Positions 1 to 9,540 of a stretch of 64,000 nt of DNA are shown here, one piece after another. The first letter of the stretch is position 1; every line of letters begins with the position of its first letter. Made by a program: the position numbers and the translations under genes. The notes under the pieces were generated by a model that worked only from the letters and a program-made list of their open reading frames with translations, made no database searches and was not told the DNA's origin. This stretch comes from GCA-020343675 sp964462945 (GTDB taxonomy: Bacteria; Planctomycetota; Phycisphaerae; Sedimentisphaerales; Anaerobacaceae). The DNA lies in assembly GCA_964462945.1 (NCBI GenBank), contig CAYWZW010000018.1:7143-71142 (forward strand). Direction: 5' to 3'.

Positions 1-611
1 AAATGGTCGCGGAGATTCTCGCGTTTCAATCCCTTGAGTTTTTTGTATTGGCTGGGCGTCAGGCCGAATGTAGCCTTTGATATTTCAGCCGTCAGTATCG
101 CGTATTCCGTGTCTTCCTTGACGCCGCGTTTCCTCCATTCGTCGGTTAATTCTTCACGTATGGCGATACCGCGCATACGTTTTTCAATCCAGCCGTCCGA
201 GTAGCCTTTGGCCTTGTACAGCGCGCGGGTTCTCTTCGTGCCGAGTTCGGGGTCTTCGATTTCCTGGATGCGTTCGTAGCCGACCCTCGCCAGCCACCGT
301 TTGAACGGTTCGGCCTTGGGGCTGGGTATTGACTGGATAATGCGAAACATCGTCTCTGTATCAGCCATATCCGTCAGACGCAATTTGCCGTCGGCAGCGG
401 GCATTTTGAAAGCGTTACATTTTGTAACGGTTTGGTCTGCGCCTTCGTCTTTGAGTCGTTTTTTCAAAACCCGCCAGTAAACAGGCGGGTTTTCGCTGTC
501 AGTCAAAGCTGAGACAACGTCCACAACGGAGAAAAACCAGCTTTGCCGGTTATCGTCCCAATGACGTCGGATTTGTTTACCCCTGAATACCGCTATCTTC
601 GTCGTTTCCAT
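1..611 (-). CDS. Bro-N family protein (partial, runs off the left edge)
   Basis: About 203 codons are open from an ATG at 611 to the window edge, with no stop, so the C-terminus is missing. The N-terminus (TTKIAVFRGKQIRRHW, then WFFSVVDVVSALTDS) is typical of the Bro-N domain of baculovirus-type repeat ORFs and phage antirepressors. It is followed by a run matching the usual bacterial Bro layout: a KRWLARVGYERIQEIEDPEL segment, then LTAEISKATFGLTPSQYK. The ATG overlaps the TGA of the methyltransferase (TGATG), so the two genes are probably translationally coupled. Family proteins bind DNA and are often phage regulators. The role beside a methyltransferase is inferred to be control or accessory to restriction-modification. 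A restriction subunit may lie beyond the edge. Confidence 0.75.
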   Translation of the reverse strand, partial: METTKIAVFRGKQIRRHWDDNRQSWFFSVVDVVSALTDSENPPVYWRVLKKRLKDEGADQTVTKCNAFKMPAADGKLRLTDMADTETMFRIIQSIPSPKAEPFKRWLARVGYERIQEIEDPELGTKRTRALYKAKGYSDGWIEKRMRGIAIREELTDEWRKRGVKEDTEYAILTAEISKATFGLTPSQYKKLKGLKRENLRDH

Positions 612-3130
612 CATAGCTCCATAATTTTCAGGCTCTCGATGCCTCTATCGTCGATGATCTTGACGGCGACACGCTTGTTATCGCCGGGCTCGAAGGGCAG
701 AGAGACAGTCCCCCTGTACGATTCTATCAACTCCTCGTCGATTTCAGCCTTGAGGTTCCTTGCGAGTTTCGCCCAGCCTTCATTTTCGCCGGCCATCGGG
801 AAAAAGACTTGTCGGGGATACAGGCTTCTGCCGTCATAGTCCGTATCCAGCATCCACATGGCGATATTCTCTGTGCCGCCTGAGTCGATGTTGCCTGTTC
901 GCGTGTTGTAGTAATCGAAGCCGAGCACCTCAACCTGATATTTGCCCTTATCTTCGCCCTCCGTGATTTGGGCGAGCTTTACATCCGGCTGGCCGATGAG
1001 CCAAAAGCTCTCGTTGCTGGAACGCTTCTTCTTGAGGTCATCGGTGAGCAAATCGGCGTTCATTTGCGCCTTGAGCAGTACCACACCCGGCCAGTCAGTC
1101 TCGTCTATATCCTTTGCTGCTTCCGGGTCGAACTGAAAGGCTGCAAAGATTACAATCTTCGGATTTGGAACCAAGTGCTGGGCTTCCTCTATCGCCAATT
1201 CAACCTGCCGTTGCTCAAGCGGCGCGTGTTCCGGACCGAAAGAGATCACCACCCGCTCAGCCTTTTCGCCTTTGGTCTCGGCGTCCGCGTGGAGCCAGCG
1301 GGTCCCGCCCATAGGCTCGACGCGGGAAAAGTCGATATGCTGGCCTCCTTTGCCCCGGATACCTGTCTTGAGAAGCTCGTCCCGCCATTCACTTTGTCTC
1401 AGCGTCTCTCCTGAACGGGCTACCGAAACATCTGCGGCTACCACGTCATTGCGAGCCGAAGGCGAAGCAATCTCATCCAAAGCTTTGACCGCCTGGGCCG
1501 GGACCGCTTCTACGGTAAATGGCCCTGTCACCCGCGCCTTGGAATTGTCCGCTTTAGGCTGATCGTAGAGCGTTTCTTCTCCGGCTGGCTCGTTGTTGGC
1601 GATGGATTTGAGGGTAACGTGAGGAACGGTTTTGTATTTGAAGCCACTCGATACGCCTTCGGCAGGATGGGAAAGCTCATAATAATCAAAAAGCGCCGTC
1701 ATGAGCCGCTGCTTGGCGAGCGTAATAGCTACACGCGAAGTGTCGCAGGTAATCCAACGCCTTCCCCATTGCTCAGCCACATAAGCCGTTGTCCCGCTTC
1801 CGCAGGTCGGGTCAAACACCAAATCGCCGGGGTCGCTCGCCATCAGGAGGCAGCGTTCAATTGCCTTTGTCGTTGTTTGGACCGCGTAGATGGGGTTCAT
1901 TTCCCCTCTGGTATCGGCCCATAGGTTTGGTATTGATTGAACTGGGTTTTCATCAAAATAGCTGACGAAATAGAGGTTTTCATCAGTGCTATAAAGACGC
2001 CGTTGCCGGATCAACACATCAAGCCCGGCCTTGTTGGTTCTCCAACTCGTTCTTTTTGGTGGATATACTTTCCCCTCGAACTCTATGTCAAAGAAGCAAG
2101 TCTGAGTGTATCCAGAAGACGCAAGTTTCTCGCATTGGAAGATTCGTGCTCCGCGTGGAAGAACGGAAAGGTCACTTCTTTCTTCTTTGTTTAGTCTTCT
2201 TCTCTCCCCTGTTGGCAACTCCACATAGGTATAATTTCCTTCGCCGGGGGTCTTTGGCACAAACAGTGTTCGGTATTTCACCTTGGATACATCTTTGGCG
2301 TACCATAAGAGGTAGTCGCTTATACCAGGCATTCCTGCTGTGCCAAGGGGTCTCGTCTTTGTAAAAGTGATTAGTGCAGAGAAATTCCCCACCCCAAACA
2401 CCTCATCCATCAGGTTTCTTACAATGTGGACATTTTCATCGGAAATCTGGACAAAGATACTGCCTGATTCGGTAAGTAATTCTCTTGCCAGAAGTAATCG
2501 GTCTCGCAAATAGGTAAGATATGAATGGATGCCGAGTTCCCATGTGTCCCGGAAGGCTTTTATCATCTCCGGTTCAGCAGTCAGGTCTTCGTCTTTGCCG
2601 TCTTTTACGTCGCGTTTATTTACAAAGGGCTGAAAGTTTGAGCCGTACTTGATGCCGTAGGGCGGGTCGATATAGACCATCTGGACCTGACCAGCCATGC
2701 CCTCTTTTTCCAAGAGCGAGTTCATCACCAGGAGCGAATCGCCGGCAATCAGCCGATTCGACCAGTTGTGGGCGTGCTTATAGAACTGAATCGCATCTCG
2801 AATAGGCGGATTTTCTTCAAGCGAATCAAAAAGCCCCGGCTGATACTGCGGGCCATTTTTCTTTCGTACTGCCTCGATGATCGTTCTCGGCTCTATCCGC
2901 TCATGAACGTGCAATGATACCGTAGGGACTTCAAAAGACGTATGCTCGGCCTTCCCCGCCCAGACTAACTGCGGATCAAGATGCGGGTCGTATTGATATT
3001 GCTTCTTCTTGCCCGATTCCGGGTCGGTCTGCGGCGTAACCAGCCCCACCGGCGGATTATTCAGCCGCTGCTTGCCCTTGTGGTCGTATTGCTCTATGGG
3101 TTTTTTCTTTGCAACCTTCTTGCTTGCCAT
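611..3130 (-). CDS. Site-specific adenine DNA methyltransferase (type III Mod-like, beta class)
   Basis: An 839-residue N6-adenine methyltransferase. The catalytic motif DPPYG is at residues 155-159 and the AdoMet-binding motif DPTCGSG follows at about 440-446. Motif IV before motif I is the beta-class order found in type III Mod subunits. A lysine-rich N-terminus is followed by about 120 residues before the catalytic half. The last 300 or so residues carry no methyltransferase motif and may form the target-recognition or partner-binding part. The protein is longer than a typical Mod (600-700 residues). The downstream gene starts on its stop codon and encodes a Bro-N protein rather than a Res helicase-nuclease, so whether restriction is present cannot be decided here. 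Confidence 0.85.
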   Translation of the reverse strand: MASKKVAKKKPIEQYDHKGKQRLNNPPVGLVTPQTDPESGKKKQYQYDPHLDPQLVWAGKAEHTSFEVPTVSLHVHERIEPRTIIEAVRKKNGPQYQPGLFDSLEENPPIRDAIQFYKHAHNWSNRLIAGDSLLVMNSLLEKEGMAGQVQMVYIDPPYGIKYGSNFQPFVNKRDVKDGKDEDLTAEPEMIKAFRDTWELGIHSYLTYLRDRLLLARELLTESGSIFVQISDENVHIVRNLMDEVFGVGNFSALITFTKTRPLGTAGMPGISDYLLWYAKDVSKVKYRTLFVPKTPGEGNYTYVELPTGERRRLNKEERSDLSVLPRGARIFQCEKLASSGYTQTCFFDIEFEGKVYPPKRTSWRTNKAGLDVLIRQRRLYSTDENLYFVSYFDENPVQSIPNLWADTRGEMNPIYAVQTTTKAIERCLLMASDPGDLVFDPTCGSGTTAYVAEQWGRRWITCDTSRVAITLAKQRLMTALFDYYELSHPAEGVSSGFKYKTVPHVTLKSIANNEPAGEETLYDQPKADNSKARVTGPFTVEAVPAQAVKALDEIASPSARNDVVAADVSVARSGETLRQSEWRDELLKTGIRGKGGQHIDFSRVEPMGGTRWLHADAETKGEKAERVVISFGPEHAPLEQRQVELAIEEAQHLVPNPKIVIFAAFQFDPEAAKDIDETDWPGVVLLKAQMNADLLTDDLKKKRSSNESFWLIGQPDVKLAQITEGEDKGKYQVEVLGFDYYNTRTGNIDSGGTENIAMWMLDTDYDGRSLYPRQVFFPMAGENEGWAKLARNLKAEIDEELIESYRGTVSLPFEPGDNKRVAVKIIDDRGIESLKIMEL

Positions 3131-3648
3131 TCCCTATCCCTCTGAAAGGTTATTCTGGCGTGCGCAGGCCACTATACACGTTCTGTTGTCGCCCCGATTG
3201 TCTATTATGACCGGCAATTTTTCCGCCATTTCGCCGTTTCCCAACATTATTTCTTCGTGATGCAGACCGCTCAAAACGCCAATTTAGCACTCCAGACAGC
3301 CGAAATCAATTAGTTTCCTGCTGCCAAAACCCGTAAACTCCGGCCAGCAAGCGAATTAAGCCAAAGGCTTATAAAAACGACGCCAAATTATCTGCTTCCT
3401 ATAGAACAAAGCGTATCTCAACCCCGAAATGTAGATGCCTTTTTTCAAAAAATTTCACTTTTTTTTCAGGTAGGCAAAACTCACCCGCCTCATATCCCCT
3501 CGCGCGCACGCGCGCGTGGGCGCGCGTCACGGTGTGCAAAAACTCGTTTTCAGACCCAAAATCCCGGTCAACATGTTAGGTTTTGTTAGGCCATCGGTGC
3601 TCAAGATCCATTTAAGGCATCAAGTACGATGGGTCGCCGGGTTTTTGA
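3131..3648. other. Intergenic region with AT-rich and alternating CG tracts
   Basis: No credible gene. It holds T-rich tracts near 3440-3470, then an alternating purine-pyrimidine CG block that could adopt Z-DNA, which is part of a dispersed repeat annotated separately. It separates the restriction-modification genes (start at 3130) from the end of the RND pump gene. Confidence 0.6.
3496..3590 (+). repeat. Dispersed CG-rich repeat, copy 1
   Basis: A segment of about 95 bp beginning CCCCTCGCGC, continuing through alternating CG, then TTTTCAG-CCCAAAA and ending TTAGGTTTTGTTAGG. A second copy with small indels lies at 23763-23849 in the same orientation, also in an intergenic region. The two copies match over almost their whole length by eye. 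No terminal repeats or coding potential are visible. Confidence 0.7.
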
Positions 3649-6600
3649 CTACGACTTGACCTTCCCGAATTTCCAATACAAGGCCGGCATAAACAGCAGA
3701 TTCATTATAGCGGAGGTCAACAGCCCTCCGAGAATCACTACGGCCATGGGGTGCTCAATTTCGTAACCCGGCCGGTTACCTCCGAGCACAATGGGAATCA
3801 GGGCCAGCGCCGTGGTGAGCGCGGTCATGAGTATGGGCGCCAGGCGTTCCAGGGCGCCTCGCAGAATCAGCTCCTTGCCGAAGGACATGTTCTCTTCCAT
3901 TTCCAAATGGCGATAGTGGCTGATAAGCATAATACTGTTGCGTGCCGCGATGCCCAAGACTGTTACGAATCCTATCATCGAGCCGAGGGAGAGCACGCCG
4001 CCGCTGCAAAAGGCGCTCAGGATGCTGCCGGTCAGAGCGAAAGGCAGGCACAATATTACCAGCAAAGACAATCGTAACGAGTCAAAATCGGCGTAAAGGA
4101 TAAGAAATATACCAATAATGGACAAAGCCGCTACGGCAAGCAGGCGGTTTTTCGATTGCTGCCTCTCAGCATACTCGCCGAGAATCTCCGGATGATACCC
4201 TGAGGCAAAATCAACCGCTTCGACTTTGGCGGCGATATCACGGGCCACGCTTCCGAGGTCTTTGCCCCGTACGTTGCAGGAAACGTCAATGTGACGAGAG
4301 CTGGCTTCGCGGGTGATCTGATTCGGTGTGGGAGCCACGTAAACATCCGCGACGTCCGCCATGGGTACGTGGCCGCCGCCTGGAACATCGAGCAATAACG
4401 TTTGTAGAGCGGCGACATCATGACGCACGCTGGGTACCCCCCAAACCATCACGTCAAATATTTTTTGCTCCTGATATATTTCGCCAACCTTCGTGCCTTT
4501 AATCAGGGTGGTAGCGGCTCGGCGGACGTCGCCGGGCGTCAGACCGAACTGGGCCGCGGCCTGCGGTCGGAACCGAACTTCCACCTGGGGCACCATCGTT
4601 AAAGGTTGTACGTGCAGGTCGGCAATCCCTTCGACCTCGGCAATGGTCCCAGCAATCTCTTTGGCCTTTTGCTCCAGCACCGTCAGGTCGGGACCGTAAA
4701 TGCGCAAGACAATGGTCGCGCTGGTTCCCGTAAGCACTTCCTTGATGCGTTCCCGCAGGTAAGTGAGCACGTCCCGATAGAGACCGGGGTAGCCTTCCAC
4801 CGCCTCTTGGATCTTCGCTACAGTAGCATCATAATCGACTTGGGGATCCACACTGATCCAGAGTTCGGTGAAGTTCGATCCGACGACCTCGTCGGCCACT
4901 TCGGCCCGGCCGATATGCGAGCCGAAATTCCGCACTCCCGGTATCGCCCTCAGCTCCTTGCTGGCGAGGATCGTGATTCGATCCATCGCTTCCACCGAGG
5001 TTCCGGGCTTTTCCACAAAGTGCATTAAGAAGTCATATTCCTTGAAATTGGGGAGGAACTCTTCGCCCAATAGGGGTGTAAGGGCCAAGACCCCGCCGAG
5101 AATACATATTAAGACAGATATAGTCCATGCCGGACGTTTCATTAAGCCGGGGATGATGGCGCCATAGCCGCGTTTGAGCCAACTGACCAAAGGGGCGTCT
5201 TTTTGGCGCGAAGAGGCGCGCGGCAGGAGGATTAAACACAGCGCCGGCGTCAGGGTCAGGGCAACAAATAGCGAAGCCATAATGGCCAGGATATATGATA
5301 AACCCAGCGGCCTGAAAAACGTCCCCGTCAGACCCGGCAGAAAGAATACCGGCAGTAAGACCAACGCAATAATCAGGCTTCCGTACAAGACGGCGCTGCG
5401 TACTTCCAGCGAGGCGTCGAGCACGACCTGAAAGGATGATCGAGGATTGCCCATTGCCCGATTGAGCCGCAGCCGGCGCATGATGTTCTCCACGTCGATA
5501 ATGGCGTCATCGACCACTTCTCCCAGGGCAATAACCAGACCCGCCAGAACCATCGTGTTGATCGTGCCGCCCCGATAGTGCAGTATTAAAGAGGCCACGA
5601 TTAAGGAACAGGGAATAGCCAAGGCACTGATAAAAGCCGTACGCCAGTCGTAGAGGAAAAGCACCAGCACAACCACTGCCAGGATGCAACCGATTAATAA
5701 GGCGCGATTCAGGTTTTTAATGGAATTCTCGATAAAAGTGGCTGGACGGAAAATGGTTGGGTCGATCTGCAGGTCCGGCAGACCGGGTCGCAGAGCGTCC
5801 AGGGCCATTTCCACGTTCCGAGTCACTTCCAACGTATTGGCCCAGGGTTGTTTCTCGACAATCAGTAGAAGACCCGGCTTATCATTGATGATGGCGTCGC
5901 CGATGGGGGCGGGAAAACCCTCCACTACCTCCGTCACATCGCCCAGATGCAGCGCAGCGCCGCGGCGGTAGGCGACGACGATCTGGGCCAAATCCTCGGC
6001 GGTATTTATGACTGAGGTGTGGGTAACAGCCAATCGTTGATTGGGCGTATCCAAAAAGCCGCCGCCAGCCAATTCAACAGCGTCCCGAGCGGCGGATTCC
6101 ACCTCCTTCAGCGTAATGTTGTGGGCCCGCAGCCGTTCCGGGTCCACCAATACCTGGAGCTGCCGATCTCGCTGGCCCCAAATGGCCACATTAGCTACTC
6201 CGGCGATGGACATCAGGCGAGGGCGGATGGTCCATTTCGCCAGCGTGGTCATTTCCACCTGCGATAGTTTGTCTGAGGAAATCCCGATTTTAAGCGCTCG
6301 GCTGGTCGAAGACAGCGGTGAAAGCATGACCGGCGGTTCGGCGATACTGGGTAGGGAACCGGACGCCAGGGTGATGCGTTCCTGCACCAGTTGCCGGGCG
6401 GCGTGCAAATCGGTTCCGGTCTGAAAAAACAAAACGACCGATGAAAGACCTAATACTGACTTGGACCGAATGGTTTGAACCCACGGTGTGCCGTTCAATG
6501 CGTTTTCCAGAGGGACCGTGACCAGTGCTTCGACTTCGGCAGTTGACAAGCCGGGAACCTCGGTTTGTACTTCCACATAAGGAGGCGCGAATTCCGGGAA

Positions 6601-6714
6601 AACATCCAGCGGAGTTCTGCGTATGATGCGAATGCCCACGATTAATATTACGACCGTCAGGACAACGACTACCACTCGAAGCCGCAGCGACGTTGAAACC
6701 AGCCATTTCATCAT
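3649..6714 (-). CDS. Heavy-metal RND efflux pump permease (CusA/CzcA family)
   Basis: A 1021-residue inner-membrane proton-driven pump. It has the usual RND layout of two halves, each with one transmembrane helix, a large periplasmic loop and a block of five or six helices. The transmembrane-4 region reads GEVVDDAIIDVENIMRRLR, the charged signature of the heavy-metal (HME) subclass rather than the drug (HAE) subclass. The start ATGATG lies just after the adaptor stop codon, so it is the third gene of an outer membrane factor-adaptor-pump operon. The metal (copper, silver, zinc, cobalt or other) cannot be told from the sequence. Confidence 0.9.
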   Translation of the reverse strand: MMKWLVSTSLRLRVVVVVLTVVILIVGIRIIRRTPLDVFPEFAPPYVEVQTEVPGLSTAEVEALVTVPLENALNGTPWVQTIRSKSVLGLSSVVLFFQTGTDLHAARQLVQERITLASGSLPSIAEPPVMLSPLSSTSRALKIGISSDKLSQVEMTTLAKWTIRPRLMSIAGVANVAIWGQRDRQLQVLVDPERLRAHNITLKEVESAARDAVELAGGGFLDTPNQRLAVTHTSVINTAEDLAQIVVAYRRGAALHLGDVTEVVEGFPAPIGDAIINDKPGLLLIVEKQPWANTLEVTRNVEMALDALRPGLPDLQIDPTIFRPATFIENSIKNLNRALLIGCILAVVVLVLFLYDWRTAFISALAIPCSLIVASLILHYRGGTINTMVLAGLVIALGEVVDDAIIDVENIMRRLRLNRAMGNPRSSFQVVLDASLEVRSAVLYGSLIIALVLLPVFFLPGLTGTFFRPLGLSYILAIMASLFVALTLTPALCLILLPRASSRQKDAPLVSWLKRGYGAIIPGLMKRPAWTISVLICILGGVLALTPLLGEEFLPNFKEYDFLMHFVEKPGTSVEAMDRITILASKELRAIPGVRNFGSHIGRAEVADEVVGSNFTELWISVDPQVDYDATVAKIQEAVEGYPGLYRDVLTYLRERIKEVLTGTSATIVLRIYGPDLTVLEQKAKEIAGTIAEVEGIADLHVQPLTMVPQVEVRFRPQAAAQFGLTPGDVRRAATTLIKGTKVGEIYQEQKIFDVMVWGVPSVRHDVAALQTLLLDVPGGGHVPMADVADVYVAPTPNQITREASSRHIDVSCNVRGKDLGSVARDIAAKVEAVDFASGYHPEILGEYAERQQSKNRLLAVAALSIIGIFLILYADFDSLRLSLLVILCLPFALTGSILSAFCSGGVLSLGSMIGFVTVLGIAARNSIMLISHYRHLEMEENMSFGKELILRGALERLAPILMTALTTALALIPIVLGGNRPGYEIEHPMAVVILGGLLTSAIMNLLFMPALYWKFGKVKS

Positions 6715-6715
6715 T

Positions 6716-7912
6716 TTATTTGCCTACACCAAATTCAGTGCCGAACAGCTCGGCGGCGCCGGCGCTGACCACGCGGGCTCCAACGGCCGGGCCTCGTGAT
6801 AAAATGGCAAGCTCGTCGAGCACATAGTTCAGCTCGACTCGCTGCCGCACATAAACCCGGGGTTTGGCATTTGTGTAAACCCAGGCGCTGCCGTACATGT
6901 CGTAGAGAATAGAAGAGTAGGGCACAGTCAGGTTTTCCTCGGCACCTTTTAATGTAAGAGTCGCACTGACTTTCTGGCCGGGCAGATATGAGAGATTGGC
7001 GTTTGACAATTCGTAGAACAGATCGACAGTCGCAGCATCCGGATCGGCACTGAAGGGCGCTGCAATAGGCTCAGCGGCCTGCGCCTTGGCCCCGGCGAAA
7101 TCGGCCAAACTGTGCACTCTTGCCGGCTCGTTCATGTCGATGGCAGCCAGATCGCCGGCATAGACCGGCACTTTGATCCAAACCGGGTCAGCGCCAGTGA
7201 TTTCCAGCAGGGCCGTTGTCCCCGTAACCGTCTGGCCGCAGGCAACATGAATCTCCTGGACAATGCCGTCAACGGGAGACTTGATGATCAATGAGGACAG
7301 CCCCTCATCGGCCAAGTCGAGATCGCCCTTCTTGAGCAGCTCCAAGCGAGTCTGAGCGGTTTCCAGACCTGCCTTGGCGCCGGCCAACTGAGCTTGTGCC
7401 TCTTCCAACTGTCTAACACTGCCTGCTTTGTCGGCAAGCAACTGTCCAGACCGTTTTACCTGTGCCTGAGCTAAATCAAGCTCCACTTTCCGCAGCGAAA
7501 TCTCTTCTTGTACGCTCAACAGGTCCTTTTGAGGAAGTGCCAACAACAAGCGATACAAGGCCTGGCCGCTCTTGACTGGTTTGCCCGCTGTGACCGGCGA
7601 GCCGGATTCCGGCGGCAGCAGTGTACCTGACACGGGAGCGGATACGGTTATCGACCGGCCCGAAACGGCGACCACCTGACCGCCAAACGTCCGTTTCCTT
7701 CCCAACGAACGGTATTCGACCGCCGCGGTCTGAATTCCCAGTCTGGCCTCGGCTTCGGCCGTAAGGGTGATCGTTGTGAGGTCCGTCTCTTTGACGGCAT
7801 TTTGGACTTTCGCCGGGGGCGGCGGTTTTTCTCTCGATCCTGCCTTCTTGCCGCACCCCCAGATTGTCGCGAGTGCCGTTATCAGGCAGAGGTATTTAAA
7901 ACAAGTATTCAT
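6716..7912 (-). CDS. RND efflux periplasmic adaptor lipoprotein (CusB/HlyD family)
   Basis: About 398 residues from the ATG at 7912, which has GAGG upstream and gives a lipoprotein signal (LITALATIWGC). An upstream in-frame ATG would add 20 charged residues and is unlikely. After the lipobox come a barrel-sandwich strand (TVSAPVSGTLLPPESG), a long alpha-hairpin rich in Glu, Gln and Ala (about 145-220), the second lipoyl half (IIKSPVDGIVQEIHVACGQTV) and beta-barrel domains. It links the pump to the outer membrane factor. It sits 40 bp after the outer membrane factor gene and about 1 bp before the pump gene. Confidence 0.88.
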   Translation of the reverse strand: MNTCFKYLCLITALATIWGCGKKAGSREKPPPPAKVQNAVKETDLTTITLTAEAEARLGIQTAAVEYRSLGRKRTFGGQVVAVSGRSITVSAPVSGTLLPPESGSPVTAGKPVKSGQALYRLLLALPQKDLLSVQEEISLRKVELDLAQAQVKRSGQLLADKAGSVRQLEEAQAQLAGAKAGLETAQTRLELLKKGDLDLADEGLSSLIIKSPVDGIVQEIHVACGQTVTGTTALLEITGADPVWIKVPVYAGDLAAIDMNEPARVHSLADFAGAKAQAAEPIAAPFSADPDAATVDLFYELSNANLSYLPGQKVSATLTLKGAEENLTVPYSSILYDMYGSAWVYTNAKPRVYVRQRVELNYVLDELAILSRGPAVGARVVSAGAAELFGTEFGVGK

Positions 7913-7952
7913 GCTGTCGTCGTCCTCTGTTCGTGCTCTTTTGGAATTACAC

Positions 7953-9266
7953 TCAAACGATTTTCTTTCCAACGCGGTAATTGAGTTCTGCTGCGCTGCG
8001 GTGCAGATGGGCGATCAATTGCGTTTGCTGCATACGAGCCTCAACGAGCTTTCCCTTAGCTTCCAAGACTGAAAGGTAAGACACTTCGCCGGCCGCAAAT
8101 GACTTCTGGGCCCGTTTGACGGCTTCCTCCAAAGAAGGGATGATATGGTTGCTCCACAGCTCGACCTGCTCCTGGGCCGAGACGTACCGGGTGTAAGCCT
8201 GCCGTACCTGAAGAATGATGTCCTGACGGACCGCCTCATATTGTCGAGCCGCCTGCTCCAGTTCTGCTTTGGCCCGGGCGATTTGGCCGTCATTTTGATT
8301 GAGAATCGGGATTTCGATTGAAAAGCCTGGTCCGCTGTTTAGAGAGTCTTCACCCTTATCTTTGGCGTCGATGATGGCGATGAAATTATAGATTTTGGAT
8401 TGTTCCCAGCCAACGCGTTCGCCGGCCGCTTCGATCTTAAGTTCAGCCGCCCGCAGGTCCGGCCGGGCGACAAAAGCAACCTCCAGCAATTTATCAATCG
8501 ACACCTCCGATCGTGAGGTAATATCCGATGACATGATATCGAATGTCGTATCATCAGGGATAAGCCCGAGCACAGCATTAAGCCGTTGCCGTGAGATAAC
8601 AATCTCCTTCGAGAACTGTTGGGTGGCGTCGTCTGCTCGCAGCGAATCCACATAGGCAACCGATGTCGCCAGCTCGCTCATATCGCCGGCTCCGAGACGT
8701 GCCTTGGCAAGCTCAGCCATCTGAAACCGCAATTGAGCATCCTCTTCGCCCAAGTGGGCCCGCTCCTGGGCCAGCCAGAGGTCGGCGTATGTCGTCTGAA
8801 CGTCTCGAATAAGGCCCAGACCATGCTCGATGAGATTTTCGGAAAGACTCTGAGCATCAAGCCTCGCCGCCGCGATGCGGTGGGGACGCTGCCAGAGGAC
8901 GTCAATAGGCAGGCTCAGCTTTGTTTCGAACAATTTGGGGCCGACGGGGAAAAGAAGGGACAATACCGGGTTGGTCAGCATATTCGCTTCGATCAAGTCG
9001 GCACGGGCGAAACCCAGGGCTGCCAAGTCAGCTTGAAATTGGGCATTATTCCAAAGGGCTATAGCCACCGCCTCCTCCTGCGAAAGGCCATCGTCAAGAG
9101 ATACCCCTTCAGGGAGATTGAACGTGCCTGGTTTTGTTACTTGCCCTAATTCATAATCGGTGCGCTCTTTAATACCTTTAGCAACGTAGGAACGATCCCA
9201 AGGGGATTGGACCGTGCAGCCGGCGGCCAGGAGAATGAGCACACCCATGTAGGTTTTTCCAATCAT
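7953..9266 (-). CDS. Outer membrane efflux lipoprotein (TolC/CusC-like)
   Basis: A TolC-family protein of about 437 residues with two OEP repeats, each rich in long amphipathic helices (for example LAKARLGAGDMSELATSVAY and VKRAQKSFAAGEVSYLSVLE). The chosen ATG gives a short lipoprotein signal ending LILLAAGC. A TTG at 9284 would add six residues. It forms the trans-envelope duct of the metal efflux system and is the first gene of the operon. A GC-rich hairpin at 9300-9324 lies just upstream and may mark the leader or the end of the preceding transcript. Confidence 0.88.
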   Translation of the reverse strand: MIGKTYMGVLILLAAGCTVQSPWDRSYVAKGIKERTDYELGQVTKPGTFNLPEGVSLDDGLSQEEAVAIALWNNAQFQADLAALGFARADLIEANMLTNPVLSLLFPVGPKLFETKLSLPIDVLWQRPHRIAAARLDAQSLSENLIEHGLGLIRDVQTTYADLWLAQERAHLGEEDAQLRFQMAELAKARLGAGDMSELATSVAYVDSLRADDATQQFSKEIVISRQRLNAVLGLIPDDTTFDIMSSDITSRSEVSIDKLLEVAFVARPDLRAAELKIEAAGERVGWEQSKIYNFIAIIDAKDKGEDSLNSGPGFSIEIPILNQNDGQIARAKAELEQAARQYEAVRQDIILQVRQAYTRYVSAQEQVELWSNHIIPSLEEAVKRAQKSFAAGEVSYLSVLEAKGKLVEARMQQTQLIAHLHRSAAELNYRVGKKIV

Positions 9267-9299
9267 GTCCTTGTGTCCAGACAACTATGACTCGTACAA

Positions 9300-9324
9300 G
9301 AACCAGCCCGGGTCCGGGTGGTTC
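9300..9324 (-). other. GC-rich hairpin upstream of the efflux operon
   Basis: A stem of GAACCA-CCCGG against CCGGG-GGTTC with a two-base loop lies between the methyltransferase stop and the efflux operon. There is no long U-tract on either strand, so it may be a weak terminator or leader structure. Confidence 0.35.
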
Positions 9325-9540
9325 TCGTTTTGGGCATAGACAGCCCTTTGGTCCTGTTCCTTCCGGGTCGCACTGAGTAGATACAAGAGAGGACTGGGCA
9401 AGAAAGAGCGATCCTTGCGATTGCAGCGGACGGCTCTATTCGCGTAAGCTCTCTTTCTCCGTGCCTACGACTATAGCACAATTTCTTTGCGGGGTAGATC
9501 CGAAAGCCAGATATAATTATACTCTCACCGAAGCCGAAAA

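Noticed and set aside
968..1414. Open frame of 148 codons on the plus strand
   Set aside because: It lies entirely opposite the methyltransferase gene and shows no family features.
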